From the NCBI GenBank assembly GCA_022829145.1, contig CM040764.1, forward strand, positions 12,110,049 to 12,174,048: 64,000 nucleotides of DNA, written 5' to 3'. This stretch comes from Albula goreensis. Its lineage: Eukaryota; Chordata; Actinopteri; Albuliformes; Albulidae. A program made the translations under genes and the position numbers. Positions 13,001 through 25,300 of the stretch are shown piece after piece (positions within the stretch are counted from its first letter, which is position 1; the number at the start of each line of letters is the position of its first letter). The notes under the pieces were generated by a model that saw only the letters and a list, made by a program, of their open reading frames with translations, ran no database searches and was not told the origin of the DNA.

Positions 13001-16000
13001 TGAGTGGTTACCATGCCTGAGGTCTCTGTGAAGGACACAGCAGGCCCACAGAGGCAACAAGTGCATGACTGTCACAAAACTCACGATTGTGCAATCTGGC
13101 ACTGGGGTTTCTACAGTGCAGGGAAAGCTCATCCTAACCTAACGCTAATGTGTAGCACCCATATGGGTGATGTAAAGCAGCCCTGCTGTGCTGAAAACAT
13201 TATTTAAGAGAGGGAGGGATGTATTAAGCCAATTATATGGCTAAAAGATTTTGAGACCAGACTGAGACAGCTGCATTAGGAATTTACCCAGGGCAATGTG
13301 GAATTATTGTACTCAGAATGATAAGTGCCATGGATTCTTGGAGTCTTTATGGACCACAGTGAGTCAGGAGCGAGGAACTGTTGACCCCTGACACTGCAAT
13401 GAATGGATTCAAGTTTAGTGTAGTACAGAGACATGGCGTCAGTGAGCAAACGCATGTCTGTTACAGAAAGTGACATCACCCCCTGCTGATTCAATACAAG
13501 TGCAATTAGTTCTCTTGGCTGGTGACCGCTTGACAAGCCATTGGTATCTTTTTGTTGTGCATGAGGTGTGGTTTGAAATCAACAGCATGCATGAACACGA
13601 GTTCACTTGATGAAGCTCGTCAAAAAGGCAAATGATCATTCAGAATGGCTCAAAACTGAACATGGCCAGTGAGAACATGGGTACTACACATCTGTTTTTC
13701 CATTCATTTAAGTGACCTTATTGCTCCTACTGATGTAAAAGAAACAACAAAATGTTAACACAGCGAAAGTAGAAGAAATACTCCACTGTGGATTAAGAGT
13801 GTACACTCCTGTAGAAAATAACACCAAAAGATGGTACTTTATTGGTAACTATAGGGGAACCTTTCTGTTACTGTACAGAACCATGAACAACCTATTTACA
13901 AACAAATCACTCTTCAATGATTTGGCATAAAATAGATCCCTCTATGACAAAGAGCAAAGAACCCCATTAGAACCTATTTCCTGAGAGTGCATTCCAGTCC
14001 AAGACAGCATTACAAAAACAATTCTCCAGAGAACAATAGAATTACAATGAGTTGCACATTTCTAAGTTTCCAATATCTTATTTGGATGATGTATATTCTG
14101 AATTGTCACTCCCAAACAGGTAAGATTCCAGAGAGAATGTTGTATTTTACAACAGAATATATTTAGTGGAAAAGCAGAGAGTTGAGACTGTCTCTCAGAA
14201 GAAAAAAAAGAGATTAAAACCATAGAGCATGCATTTCAAATACTACACTTTATGGCTTTCACTAAGTATCCAGAGGTGTCACAATAAATTAAAATGTATA
14301 CCATGTCAAATACATGATAAAAATGTACATGACAATAAAAATACTAACCCATTCAAGAACAACAACATAAAGGTGGCAGCAGCAACATGTATGTATACAG
14401 CAGTCGTATACAGCACCCTAAACATGGATTTAAATAAATCTAAATAAAGAATGAAACCAACAGGAAGTACAGACCCAAAAAACAATAATGCACTGTGACC
14501 AAACAAGTCACAGGCAACAAAAAAGAAAAACAGGAAGATGGCAGCTTATTAAGAGAGCTGGCTGAACAGATGGACAGGACTCTTCAGCCAATTCCTCAGC
14601 AGTCTGCTGCCTGGAACTTCTCCAGCCATGGTGGAGGAAGTCCGGAAGTCAAACCCGGATCCACCGACCGCGCCACAATCAGCGAAAGCAATCACGCTGA
14701 CAAACAACAGGAAAGCACCTGGCTCCAGAAGACATGCCACCTGAACCACTAAGACTCTCTGGACACCATGCATGTCTTTTCAACCCTCTATCGGGGGCTA
14801 GGGGTGGGTGGGAGGTAGAGGGGGGAAAGGGGAGCTACCAATGGCAAGAAGCGCTGACGACACACAAGCGAGACGGAAAAGAAATAAGACCCTACACAGC
14901 CTAATAATCAGAAGGTTATTCAACTCCATTTCATCCCTAGGGAAGACCCATATCAGATTGATACCTGTTGAGTAAGTGTTGCAATCATTTCTGCAACAGG
15001 GTCATGAATTTCCACTTAGAGACTCAAACTTGACAATCGAGGTTCACAATCCCCTACATGTCAGTAAAAAATTTCAATTTGACATGAGACATAACAAACA
15101 AAGCATGATGAATAAAATCAAAAACTTTTTTGAAGAGATAGTACACCAAACTGTACACACAGAAAGTAAATTCTGGTGTTACAGCAAGCAAAAAAGGAAT
15201 AATGTTTTAAAGCGAAGACAAACATATTAAACTTAAAAAGGGCAAATAAATTCATTTAAAATAAAATGAAACAGTCATGCCATTTCAACAATTGTAATTA
15301 TGCAAATAAGAAGGCTGTGACGATTTACATTGCATTTGACTCTCAACTCAAGGCTGGGTTTAGATATAACAGCAGAGTCTGATCCTGCAGATATCAGTTG
15401 TTGGAATGTAAGGATTGAGCCTCATGCAGAAAAACAGGTCCCTTGTTCAGCTGTTGTTATGTGTCAAAAAATAGCTGCACAAGACATGAAATATGAAATG
15501 GTGTGGTGAGGACCCGACAGAAACAGGAGATGTGTGCATGATTCCTGCTTTACAGGAGGGGCCATTGCACAAAGCAATGAGAAAGAACAACTGCAGTGTA
15601 GAAACAACCAAAGTAATGAATGTCTGCGCAATTCATAATTTTGTTAGCACTGGCATATGATAATGAACTTGGATGTTTAATAGAATGAAAATCCATGGAC
15701 AATAAATTATATATTTATAAATATATAATTATTTATCAAATTATATATTAATTATTTGCTTGGAAGTGGTACATCATAGGAAATGAAGACAAAGCTTTAG
15801 ATAAATAAATCCACTGTTGAAAGTAAAAAAGAGCTGGGGTGTGTGACATCATAGTTATGACTGCTTGGACTTCAAAGCCATAGCAGCAACAGTAAAACTG
15901 AAGGCCACTTATACCACCATAACCGTTGAGTTCACAGAGCCATAATCCATTTGACAAGGATGTTCGCTTTAAGGAGGTGCAAACATGAATCCCTAGAACA

Positions 16001-18545
16001 GGATTTACTGCAGTGATGCGAACTTGACAGATTAAATTCAATGGTACAGTGCATTTCTGGCATAAACAAACAAGATCTGAAATGGATGCTGTCCTTGGAA
16101 TTTGTAGGCCTTTAAGTAGCATTAAATGAGACATTAAAAATGTATCTGTTCAGATATAATGACGTTTTGGTGCTGAGTGACACTTTCTTAAATTGTTTTT
16201 AAGTTACATTTAGATTTGTTTTCTTGTTCTGAACAGAAAAAAGAAAGAAATTCAAAGGACAGGATGAGCACAAGGATGGAATTAAAAGGAAACGAGTCTG
16301 TGGATCAGGTCTGCGAGGGATTCTGAGAGACCACCTCAGGTTAAGCCACGCCCGTCCTCAGAAACCCGATGAGATTAAGCACTGGGCACCTGCTCTTGGG
16401 TGTCACGTCCGAATGTGACCCAATTATACGAATCGTGTTTTAAAGTAATTATGATATACAAAGAACATGCATAAAGTACTTTCACAGTTTACTCATAGGC
16501 TGTTCAGAGAAAAAAAAAAACATAAATTAGTTTATTATCAATAATGCATTACATTTTTATACACATGTATCTTAATAGCTCACGGTTATAGTGTACCTTT
16601 TATCAACACAATACATTTTATTCAGCTTTGCAGAACTGAACGAGTCATGTTTATAACACAGCTCAATGACTCAATACACAAGTCCAAGATTTATTTGTTA
16701 AGAGTATTTACACAAACTATGTTTAACAAAAGCCAAAACATCCGATGCAGCAATAAAACGATTTAACGATAACTAAACAACTAATCGTAATAAAATAAAC
16801 TCTTGCTATTTAGGCCTAAAGCAAATAATTCCCGGCAACACGCCTACCTACTGCAGATTAATTGGGATCTTTCTTTAACAGACATTTATTAATGATGCTG
16901 TTTATTATTGATTTCTTCATATGAAAACATCGGAAACTGTTGAGGTGAGAATTCGTGTGTTTTGTGATACACAAAACTAAGTAAAAAGGCTTCTTCAGTG
17001 AAATGACAAATTACCGTACAGTGCTGCGGCTTAAAATAACTCATCGGCAGCTCGGGCCAGCTAGTGAGACGCATACTTACTTAAATAGCCTGTCAGTGTC
17101 AGTTTACTCTGTAAGTTTGGGAACGAAAATCGATATAAAACCGCAACAATTTCAAAGGCTAAGGCTAAGCGACTAATTTCAGGAATTAATGTGTACGAGG
17201 GTCTGTTTCAGGACACATGCATTAACACAAAAGCAAAATAGAACCCTATATACAGCGATAATGCGCAATAGCGCACATCATTTTAACCTATATGAGAAAT
17301 ACTGCATTCCAAGAAGGCTAATAAATCCCAGATGGCCTGTCAACACGCCCTAAAAGAACCGCCTTGCAAACTATTTATAATGCTGATCAGGCTACGCTTA
17401 CAATTCTTGTACATGGTGCTTGCTGAAACTAAAGCAGAGTGTAGAAAATCTAATTGTGGGGAGAAACGATCATTGTGAAAAATGGAATTGCTTCTTACAT
17501 AACATGGCTTGTGTTGTATACGTTTTTTTTTTTCTACAATTAGGCATCAAATAGAAATCGATACTCAGTGTTTCACCGAATCACCAAAATAGGCTACCTA
17601 TTCTTATCAATAAATATTTTCATACGGTATCGTTTTCTGACATCTAGTGGGTGAAATTATAATGACACCAACATTTTATGGTGAGATCTAGTATTAATTA
17701 GAGTTAGAGGCTGTACAGTTTTGCCATGAGTTGTCAGAGTGCGCACTGAGGGGCCATATTGCAGCACATCTAACCCTTAATACTGGTCATAGTATAATAC
17801 TGATAAGACAGTTAAATATATTAAACTGGTCTCATTCCGTGACATTGAAGTGAGATTGTATGCTTGAAAAGTATGTGTCCAACAGCCAACATATGACTGA
17901 AGATGGACCAAGACGGATCTCTGTGGGTTTCACAGGATCATTTAATGTAAAGTACAATTTTATAATTGGTTACATGCAGTTTGGATATATATGTGTCCTG
18001 AAAGAATTCATGGAGTAGGTTACATTCCCAAAATCAAAATTATTGCAAAAATTGCGTAAAAGCCAGTGGGCTACACCAGTTGGGGTTAAGATATATGGGC
18101 ACACGTTACAATTCAAAACTAACAAATTATTAGTATTACTGTTATCAAACTGATGTCGCTTACGCCCTCTGGTTTTCTAATTGGCCATAGCATTTAGCAA
18201 TTGAACGACACCAAACCCATTTAACATATTTCTTTCCAGTCGAGCACACTCTATCAATACACTTTTTAAGTGTCTACTGGGGTGACAACTCAGTACGGTG
18301 TAGGCGTACACTCTATATTTTAATTGGTTTCTGGCTTATGGAACAGGTTGATGTGAACAATTACACATGATTGGAGTTAAAGCAATTGACTATAAAGTGG
18401 GTGACTAGACTTTTGATAACTAAAATATCAAAATTTCGCAAGTTAACTAATCACAACCAGACCCTGTAACCACCGGGCCTTTGCTTGCTAGCAAAACAGC
18501 TACGGTGTTAGTTCTTGTTTTATTATTACTTTTCTGGATACTTAC
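10011..18545. other. Intergenic or intronic, no exon recognised
   Basis: If the divergent minus-strand exon at 18546-18645 is real, this is its first intron or downstream region. I looked for minus-strand exons between AC and CT borders and found none that I trust. A perfect 26-bp A/T palindrome (15705-15730), short (CT)n at 12171 and a possible second hairpin MITE (13830-14000) are the only structures noted. Confidence 0.45.
13830..14000. mobile_element. Possible second, more decayed hairpin element
   Basis: GGGGAACCTTTCTG (near 13852) and, about 120 bases on, CAAAGAACCCCATTAGAACC have the same GAACC/GGTTC style as the intron 7 element, in opposite orientation. Pairing between the arms is poor. 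Confidence 0.25.
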
Positions 18546-18645
18546 GTGCCCAGTCATCAGCTGAGCCCAGTGAGAGATGGTCTGAGTCATATTCTTGCCA
18601 TCTGTCGGGGGTGCGTTCCGGCGACTCCTCACGTTTGAGACTCAT
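18546..18645 (-). CDS. Putative first coding exon of an unidentified divergent gene
   Basis: Read on the minus strand, an ATG at 18645 (context GGACC-ATG-A) opens 33 codons that end at a perfect GTAAGT donor after one base of codon 34. The peptide is charged and acid/serine-rich (starts MSLKREESPERTPDRW, ends LGSADDWA), with codon use that looks coding. It faces away from DUSP12, with 1,039 bases between the two ATGs, as in a bidirectional promoter. I could not find the next exon in the 18.5 kb to the left and do not recognise the protein, so gene identity is open and the second exon may lie outside the window. Confidence 0.5.
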
Positions 18646-19684
18646 GGTCCTCTACAGACTTCATTAGCTGGTTAGCTGGCAATCAGGTAGTTCTGTCCTC
18701 ACTTTAGACAACCCAGTGTTGATCAGCTGTGAGCTTGCGACGTGGCTGTTCTATCGTTGAGCGGTTTAGTGTAACGTAGAACTCGATATTCCTAATGTTT
18801 TGGCGTTGACAACTAAATATCTCATCATATATACCACTCTATAAAATTCACGTAACTGTACATCGTGCTGTGTAAGGCTTTCTGTTCTGCAAAATAACTT
18901 AACTCAGTCATCTCTACGGAAGTGCTGTTCCCAAGCTAGCATAACGTTACATCTAACTTGAATGTTGCTAGCTGGTGAATTTACCTATCTGACTCGTTAA
19001 CATATGTTGTCAATTGCAATAGAAGCCAAAAAAAGCTGTGTGCTAAAATTACGGAAGTGCGTCAAACTTCGTTTAGTCTAAATTATATGCAGAATTTATT
19101 TAACTTTTTTATCGGACACGGCTACAATTTCTATCCGGAACTGAAGAACATAACATGTGGTGAAATCGGACTTATTTGGTGACAGGAACAAGAAACACCA
19201 CGAGAACTGCTCGGATCACATACTCTGAGGAGCTGCCACTATTTTGTGGAACGTTTTGTTTGCTACTTGGGTCGCCATCTACCAAATGTCAATTTTGTAG
19301 TTAGAGGCAATGCTAAGACAGGTGAACACGAGATTAGAATGCATTTACTTCTAATTCACGTTAAACAAGATGAATGAAATGGCATTTTGTGGTCTTGCTA
19401 GCTGCTGTCATACGACTTTTTGAAAGCAACATAATGAAATTAGTTATCTGCAATTCTGTGAAATGTGTGAAACAAGCATAATGTTTCAGCATATACATAA
19501 TGTGCATATACATAATGTTTTATTAAGAAATCACTGAATGCTGATGGAAATGTTGACATGATCTTAGATTGTACTATGAAAAGAAATCATTGCAACATGA
19601 TGAAAAAAATATACATAATAGTTTTCTTTTTGCAGGTCTGATTTTCCCAGTATCTTCAAGGAATCATCAATCGTTTTGTGGACC
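18646..19684. promoter_or_regulatory. Probable bidirectional promoter and DUSP12 5' UTR
   Basis: Non-coding interval between the divergent ATG at 18645 and the DUSP12 ATG at 19685. It holds scattered CpGs and a YY1-like site (GTCGCCATCT, 19271-19280; reverse AGATGGCGAC). A likely 5' UTR intron runs from a donor at 19322 (ACAG|GTGAAC) to the acceptor TGCAG ending at 19635. Two very short upstream ORFs (ATG at 19286 and at 19310) would lie in the leader. Transcription starts are not visible from sequence. Confidence 0.5.
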
Positions 19685-21783
19685 ATGATTGCTGTTCAAA
19701 CAGGACTTTACATCGGAAGTGTCTCTGACCTGACAGATGGTCAGGGACTGGCCAGAGCAGGCATCACACACATACTAACGGTTGACTCCGAAGAACCAAA
19801 CTTACCTGGGCCGTTTTGTTGTAAATTTTTCAATGTCCTGGATGATGCGTCCGCCGATCTACTCAGCTGTTTGGACGGTTGTGTACAATTTATCACTGAA
19901 GCTGTAGACGCTCCTTCATCGGCAGTTCTTGTGCATTGGTATTGATGACTTAAAACTCTTTCCCTAGAAACAGTCACGCAAACGGCATCTTTTTTCACTC
20001 ATTAGTCGTGCCGCTTTGTGCTTTATTTGTCTCAGATTAATTACACTGAAGTGACAGATAAAGTCCCTGACCTAAATTGCTCAGGGAAAAAATTGCAAAA
20101 CATAGCTATTTAGGTCCTCATTTGAAGCATACATATTGTAATAACACATTTCTTAGTCATGCAGGGCGAAGTCGGAGTGCTGCGGTGATTATAGCATTCT
20201 TGATGAAGTCAAGCAGACTGACTCTGAGTGACGCCTATAATAAACTTCAGCAAATTAAAGCTGATGTGAAGTAAGTAAGAATGTGGGTATTTGTACCAGA
20301 AACTTAAAACATTGAGAAATGGATATTGTAACACTTCACAGACTGACAGTTTAGAGTGAATAAGATGTTTTTATTTGTCAGCCTGCAGTGAAGCCACATG
20401 TTATAATTTGGTCATGTGTGCCTATAGGGTCAACGAGGAGTTTCTGAAACAGCTGGCATTGTATGAATCAATGGACTGTGAAGTGGACATGACCAGTCCT
20501 GTGTACAAGCAGTACCGACTCCAAAAAATCACGGATAAGTACCCAGGTACACACGAGAGTAACCTGTAATCTTTGAGCAAGTTTTAAACATATAAAGCAT
20601 ATGTGCAGTACTGTACATGGGTTTTGGGTTTTGCCTGAAGTATGCAATTTGACCAAAAATGTCCTGTAGTCCATCCTACACTACTGCAGGCTTCTCAACA
20701 GGATTAAAACTGATGACTGTATGACACTGAACATTTTGTATTTCACTCTGGATAAGAGCTGATGTTAAAAGATAAATTAATACAGTGTCTTGGCTGAATC
20801 ATGTGACCTTGATGAATCATATGCAAAAAGGCAACACTTGCTATTTAAACAGCTTTTCAAGGGCCCATTATTTTACTCACAAATTTGCATTTTAAAAATG
20901 TTTAAAACATTTTATGTCTGCAGTCTCCAAATGTAGTTTGTGCAAAGGAAATGTCCAATTGTAAAAATTTGGTATTCTTTATATTCTAATGTAAACATGA
21001 ATATAAATTGAATATTAATTGGGGTCATGTCTGTGTTTTAGAGCTACAGAATGTTCCAAAGGAAGTGTTTGCTGCTGATCCAATGGCTGCTCAAGCCCAC
21101 AGCAATGAGGTTGTTCACAGGTGCAGAAAATGTCGGTAGGTGGTGGAGTGAAATAAAAAGTGTTTCCTTTCTTAAATAAATCCTTAATTTGGATTTGTTA
21201 TGATGTCTATTGATGAGTCTACCCAATGCTATTGTTTTCTCCTTTCTGCCACCACCCAGACGAACATTATTCCGCAGCTCCAGTGTTCTTAGTCACGAGG
21301 CGGGCAGTGGACCAGCAGCCTTTATTCACAAGAAAATGGTCAGCACCACAGCCCATGCATCTAGCCATGAAGTTCAAACACAGTGCACGTCATATTTCAT
21401 TGAACCAGTGCAGTGGATGGAGCCGGCACTCCTGGGTGTTTTGGATGGACAGGTAATTCTGGAGGGGTCTGTTGCTCAGTACAGGGAGGAGGTATTTGGG
21501 AGCAATGCATAAATGTAATTTGAAAATGTAGCTTTTTGTCTGTTTATTATTGTAAAAAAATAGATTAATCTGGAAAATATATTGCATATTTTTAGACAAA
21601 TATATGTGATTTACCTGGAGTCCTGTTTTGCAGCTCCTGTGCCCCAAATGTAGCTCAAAGCTGGGCTCCTTCAACTGGTATGGAGACCAGTGTTCTTGTG
21701 GTCGTTGGGTTACGCCTGCATTCCAGATTCACAAGAACCGAGTGGATGAAATCAAACATATTAACATATCCATGCTCAAATAG
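19685..21783 (+). CDS. dusp12: DUSP12, dual-specificity phosphatase 12 (six coding exons)
   Basis: Coding exons: 19685-19938, 20157-20270, 20428-20546, 21042-21135, 21260-21452 and 21634-21783. All have GT/AG borders and matching phases and give 307 residues. Residues 1-160 form the phosphatase domain. The active site is HCHAGRSRS, with nucleophile C85 and R91; its first cysteine codon is split by intron 1. From C190xxC193, through C236, C261xxC264 and C278xC280 to the end lies the cysteine-rich zinc-binding domain typical of DUSP12, with the conserved stretch TSYFIEPVQWME and the near-terminal PAFQIHKNRVDE. The family dephosphorylates Ser/Thr/Tyr residues and has been tied to ribosome biogenesis and glucokinase; that is family knowledge. 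The start chosen is the ATG at 19685, which has A at -3. The human protein is about 30 residues longer at the N-terminus, so this is a shorter fish-type start. One 5' UTR intron probably precedes it (acceptor ends at 19635). Confidence 0.95.
20705..20780 (+). repeat. SINE 3' tail fragment downstream of DUSP12 exon 3
   Basis: TTCACTCTGGATAAGAGCTG (near 20743) matches the widespread teleost SINE tail. Only the tail region is recognisable; it lies in DUSP12 intron 3 of the coding part. Confidence 0.5.
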
Positions 21784-21980
21784 CAGAGTGGACAGGAGCA
21801 AAGATTCCCTTATCTGTGAGACTACAAGTATGCAGTTTCTTAATCAGGCCAGCAAACAATTCTATGTTGTGGGAATTATATGTATCAACTGATTAAAAAA
21901 TATGTTGTTCAGCACAGAAATGGCTTGGACATGGTTTATGTAAAATTGTTAATCTATACAGTTAACCATATTTCATTTGA

Positions 21981-22031
21981 AATAAATATGTATCTAATCT
22001 TTGCAAGAGACCATATTTTCTGTTAAATAAA
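21981..22031 (+). terminator. dusp12: DUSP12 polyadenylation signals
   Basis: Two AATAAA hexamers, at 21981-21986 and 22026-22031, lie about 200 and 245 bases after the DUSP12 stop. Either would end the transcript a little over 300 bases before the ATF6 ATG. No other hexamer of this form stands closer to the stop. Confidence 0.7.
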
Positions 22032-22039
22032 TGTATATT

Positions 22040-22348
22040 TCAAAAACGTCTCCTTGGTATTCACTGTTTGCTCTGTCAATTATAATTTAGATGTTTATTA
22101 CATACATACAACTAATCTAAACAATGATCCATTTGCGATTGTTATACACACCGGAAAGTACCACTGCAGGATGGTTGTCTTTTCCCTCAACATTTTATTT
22201 TGTTTGTCCTACTACGGATACCGTAGTTATCGGTATAAGGTAAGACGTGTATTTACAGTGATCGGGAATATGAGTTCTGCGACAACGGAAGCATGAAAGA
22301 GTTTTCAAGTTCAACTGTACTATTTCTGACCAATGAATTGTATTAATA
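22040..22348 (+). promoter_or_regulatory. atf6: ATF6 promoter / 5' UTR interval
   Basis: The only non-coding space between DUSP12 poly(A) signals and the ATF6 start. CpG content rises from about 22200 onwards. At least two upstream ATGs precede the main one: 22293 (stops at 22346) and 22333, whose frame overlaps the ATF6 start and stops at 22380. No TATA box or properly spaced ER-stress element (CCAAT-N9-CCACG) was found. Confidence 0.5.
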
Positions 22349-25300
22349 ATGGCCACGAATTTGTCAATGGATATAGATAATCGCCGAGACCCTCTGTATG
22401 CTGCAATGGCCAGCTCTACCGGGGATGATATTTGTAACGAGACTGCAGAATGGGGTAAGTTTCTGACAGCCAATCAGAATATGAAACGTGAATGAATTAG
22501 TTACATTAATTTTACTTTGGTACATTTTAATAGCTGTTAAAACATTAGCAATGTATTTCTGTCATTTATATTCCAAATGTCATGACTTCATCAAAGCATT
22601 ACGACAGCATACCCTGTGGATGAGAGGAATGGCAGGTCGTTTAACGAATAGACCATAAAGTTCCACCTGTGTCGAAAGTCAGATTGTAAAATTGGTATTG
22701 GTTTAAAAGCAGCGTTCATCTCATAGAAACTGGCCTCCTACTTCACAAGTTTGGTCAGTTTTTCAAATTAAAAAGTGTGTATTACATAGATTCAGTCATG
22801 CATGGTGATATATGTTATCAAACCTTCGTTTGAGCAGTTACATATGTCAATTCAGTCACTTGCTTCGCTGGAGGTGACATTGGATGTGACGTGAGAACCT
22901 TTGATGAGCTGTATTTGGATGTAAGGTTATGAACCGTGATTTAGCGGTGTATAACCACAAGCAGGTCCTGAAGATGACCGTGCCGATGACATTAGATCAT
23001 TTGTGACAACTACAGGCAACGAGACTAGATGTGAACATGGTCAAGTATTTCTCACCACTAGGGCGACGCGAAAACTATAATTAGTAGCTTGTGCTGTTTA
23101 ACCAATAAAATATCGTAAGCGTTTTGTGTCACAGATATGAGCCTCTTTGATGAGCTGGAATCCATGGGTGATGCAGAGGGGCTGTTGCAGGCTCTAGAAA
23201 GCATGTCTTATGTAAGTATACTGAGTCTTTCCGAGCAGAACGTTAAATTGTGTTTTCTCATTATCTCCTTGTACTGTACCTTCCCACATTGTATATATCC
23301 ACAAATATACTGCATATGGTTGACCAGAAAGCCAAGCTATTAAAGTGAATTTAGTAGAAACAGCCTATTATCGTTTAAGCATCATTAGCAATTACCTAAG
23401 CATGGAAAACAAAACAGTTACCATTGATGTTAGCACTGTGTCAAATGTTTGTATCACTCTTTGTTGGTAATAAACAATATGATTTCAGTTTTGGAGATGT
23501 TAAGTTGTTTTTCAAACTGTAGGTTGTGTTTATTTTTGTGTGACAGTATTTATTATAATATTCAAGGCAACAGGTTACACACCTCTCAGTGCAGCAAATA
23601 AGCCCCTGGCCACGCTGAACAACTGCTGCTACATTAGGTAACAGCTTTTGTCACATAGACGTTGCAAGTTTAGATTCCAGGGGAGGCATAGCAATTGTTA
23701 ACTTGAGCAAAAAGAACCAGCTTTGCCTCAGTCTATTTACAGCAGAGTAAATGGATGTTATGCGAAAATGCAAGCACACGAGAAACTCTTATGCTTAGCA
23801 AATTAAGTACAAAATAATAATGCTCGCTTTTCAGACTGGCCAGGCTTCTGATTTAGATTTTGGGCTGGAGATTCCCCCCTGGGACTTGGACTCCCATGGG
23901 GATGCCATCAGCAGGTGTACAGGTAATTCAGATGACCTCCACCTCCTTCACATCAGCACAGAACATCAGGTCATCAGAGCTGCACAATTCACATCTTGCA
24001 GAAAGCTCTATAGCAATGTTGAGGCAAGCTATGAATAGTGTGCTTCTTGATCAAATGTATTGACTTTTCAAACATTTGCCAGCCCTCAGTCTGTAGAGCA
24101 TCTTTTTTTTGTTTTCCTTTTGACATGTTATAATTTAATTATTAGGTAACTCTATGTTATTGAGCTCATCAGATTCCTGGCAATTGTTTTGATTATAATA
24201 TTAGATTCAGTAAGAACAACAGGTCATAACAAGTGGTTTTGCTTTAATGACTTTGAGATCATGTATTCACATTTTTTCTTAGTTTGTGTGTGTGTGTGTA
24301 CATTTGTGCACATAGCAAGGGTGATTCAGTGCAGTTGATAAAAACTGTTTGCTTGTTTACTCTTCAGCAGCAGACATGTCCGTGGGCTCTCTCTCTCCAA
24401 ATGCAAGCATAAGCTCTGTGTCTTCCCCTGGTTCAGTGGAGGTGCTGTCCCCTTGTTACTTGCATGTAAGTGCCCTGTTTGCCCTAGATTATGCAAGAAC
24501 ATAAGCAATGGATGTCAGCATAGGCCTCAGGAACATATATAATTTCAGATGATAGCTATAATGAGGTTCTACATAACATCCTACAATCATGTTAGCTTCT
24601 TTCAAATATCTGATGTTTTGTGATGAAGATGTTGAACCTACTTGAATTTATTACTCAGGTAAAGACAGGATGTGCAGAACATGAAAGTGAGTGTGCAGTG
24701 AAGCTGTGTGACCATGAAGGATGTGTAATGCTCCACATTTCTTGATCCCCTTCCTGCAGGAAGAGGTGTTGTCACCGCAGTCTCTGCTGTCCCCTACACC
24801 TGTTTCTTCTGACAGTTGTGTCTCTGCCTGTGTTTCCATGGCAACAACACAGCAGGGAAGGAGTAGCCAGCCTTCCAGAGGTGAGGAACCTGCCAATCAA
24901 CCTGTCTTTCACTCTCATCCTCATCAAGTTATCACCCTGCCCACCTCCACCTGTCAATCGCCCCATCCACATCAACCTTTTGGTCACCCTGCCAACAGCA
25001 ACCTGTTAGTCACCTTGTGTTTATCAGTCTTCCAATCACCCTCACAACATTAACCTGCCAATCAGCCTGCCTATATCAGTAAAGGTCACAGAAAGTAAAG
25101 AATCACATAAAATTACATTATATATTTTCACTTTTTTTTTGGAACTGATGTGATGAGGTACCCTTTTTCTATCCTGTGTTCTTTAGTCCTTGAGTAAACC
25201 TAAATGCCTTATGAAGTCATCACTTGTTAATGAGTCACAGAGTACATTTACAGGTTTCCTTCACAGTGCAAACTACATTGTTAAAGCCAGATACAAAATA

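Noticed and set aside
14495..14773. Frames of 74-85 codons on both strands near 14.5-14.8 kb
   Set aside because: They overlap one another, neither shows a domain, and splice signals are weak.
16310..16410. 5S-rRNA-like or tRNA-like segment
   Set aside because: Only short matches such as TTAAGCACTGGGC; internal promoter boxes could not be aligned.
22331..22357. CCAAT and CCACG near the ATF6 start as an ER-stress element
   Set aside because: The spacer is 18 bases rather than 9, and the CCACG lies inside the coding sequence.
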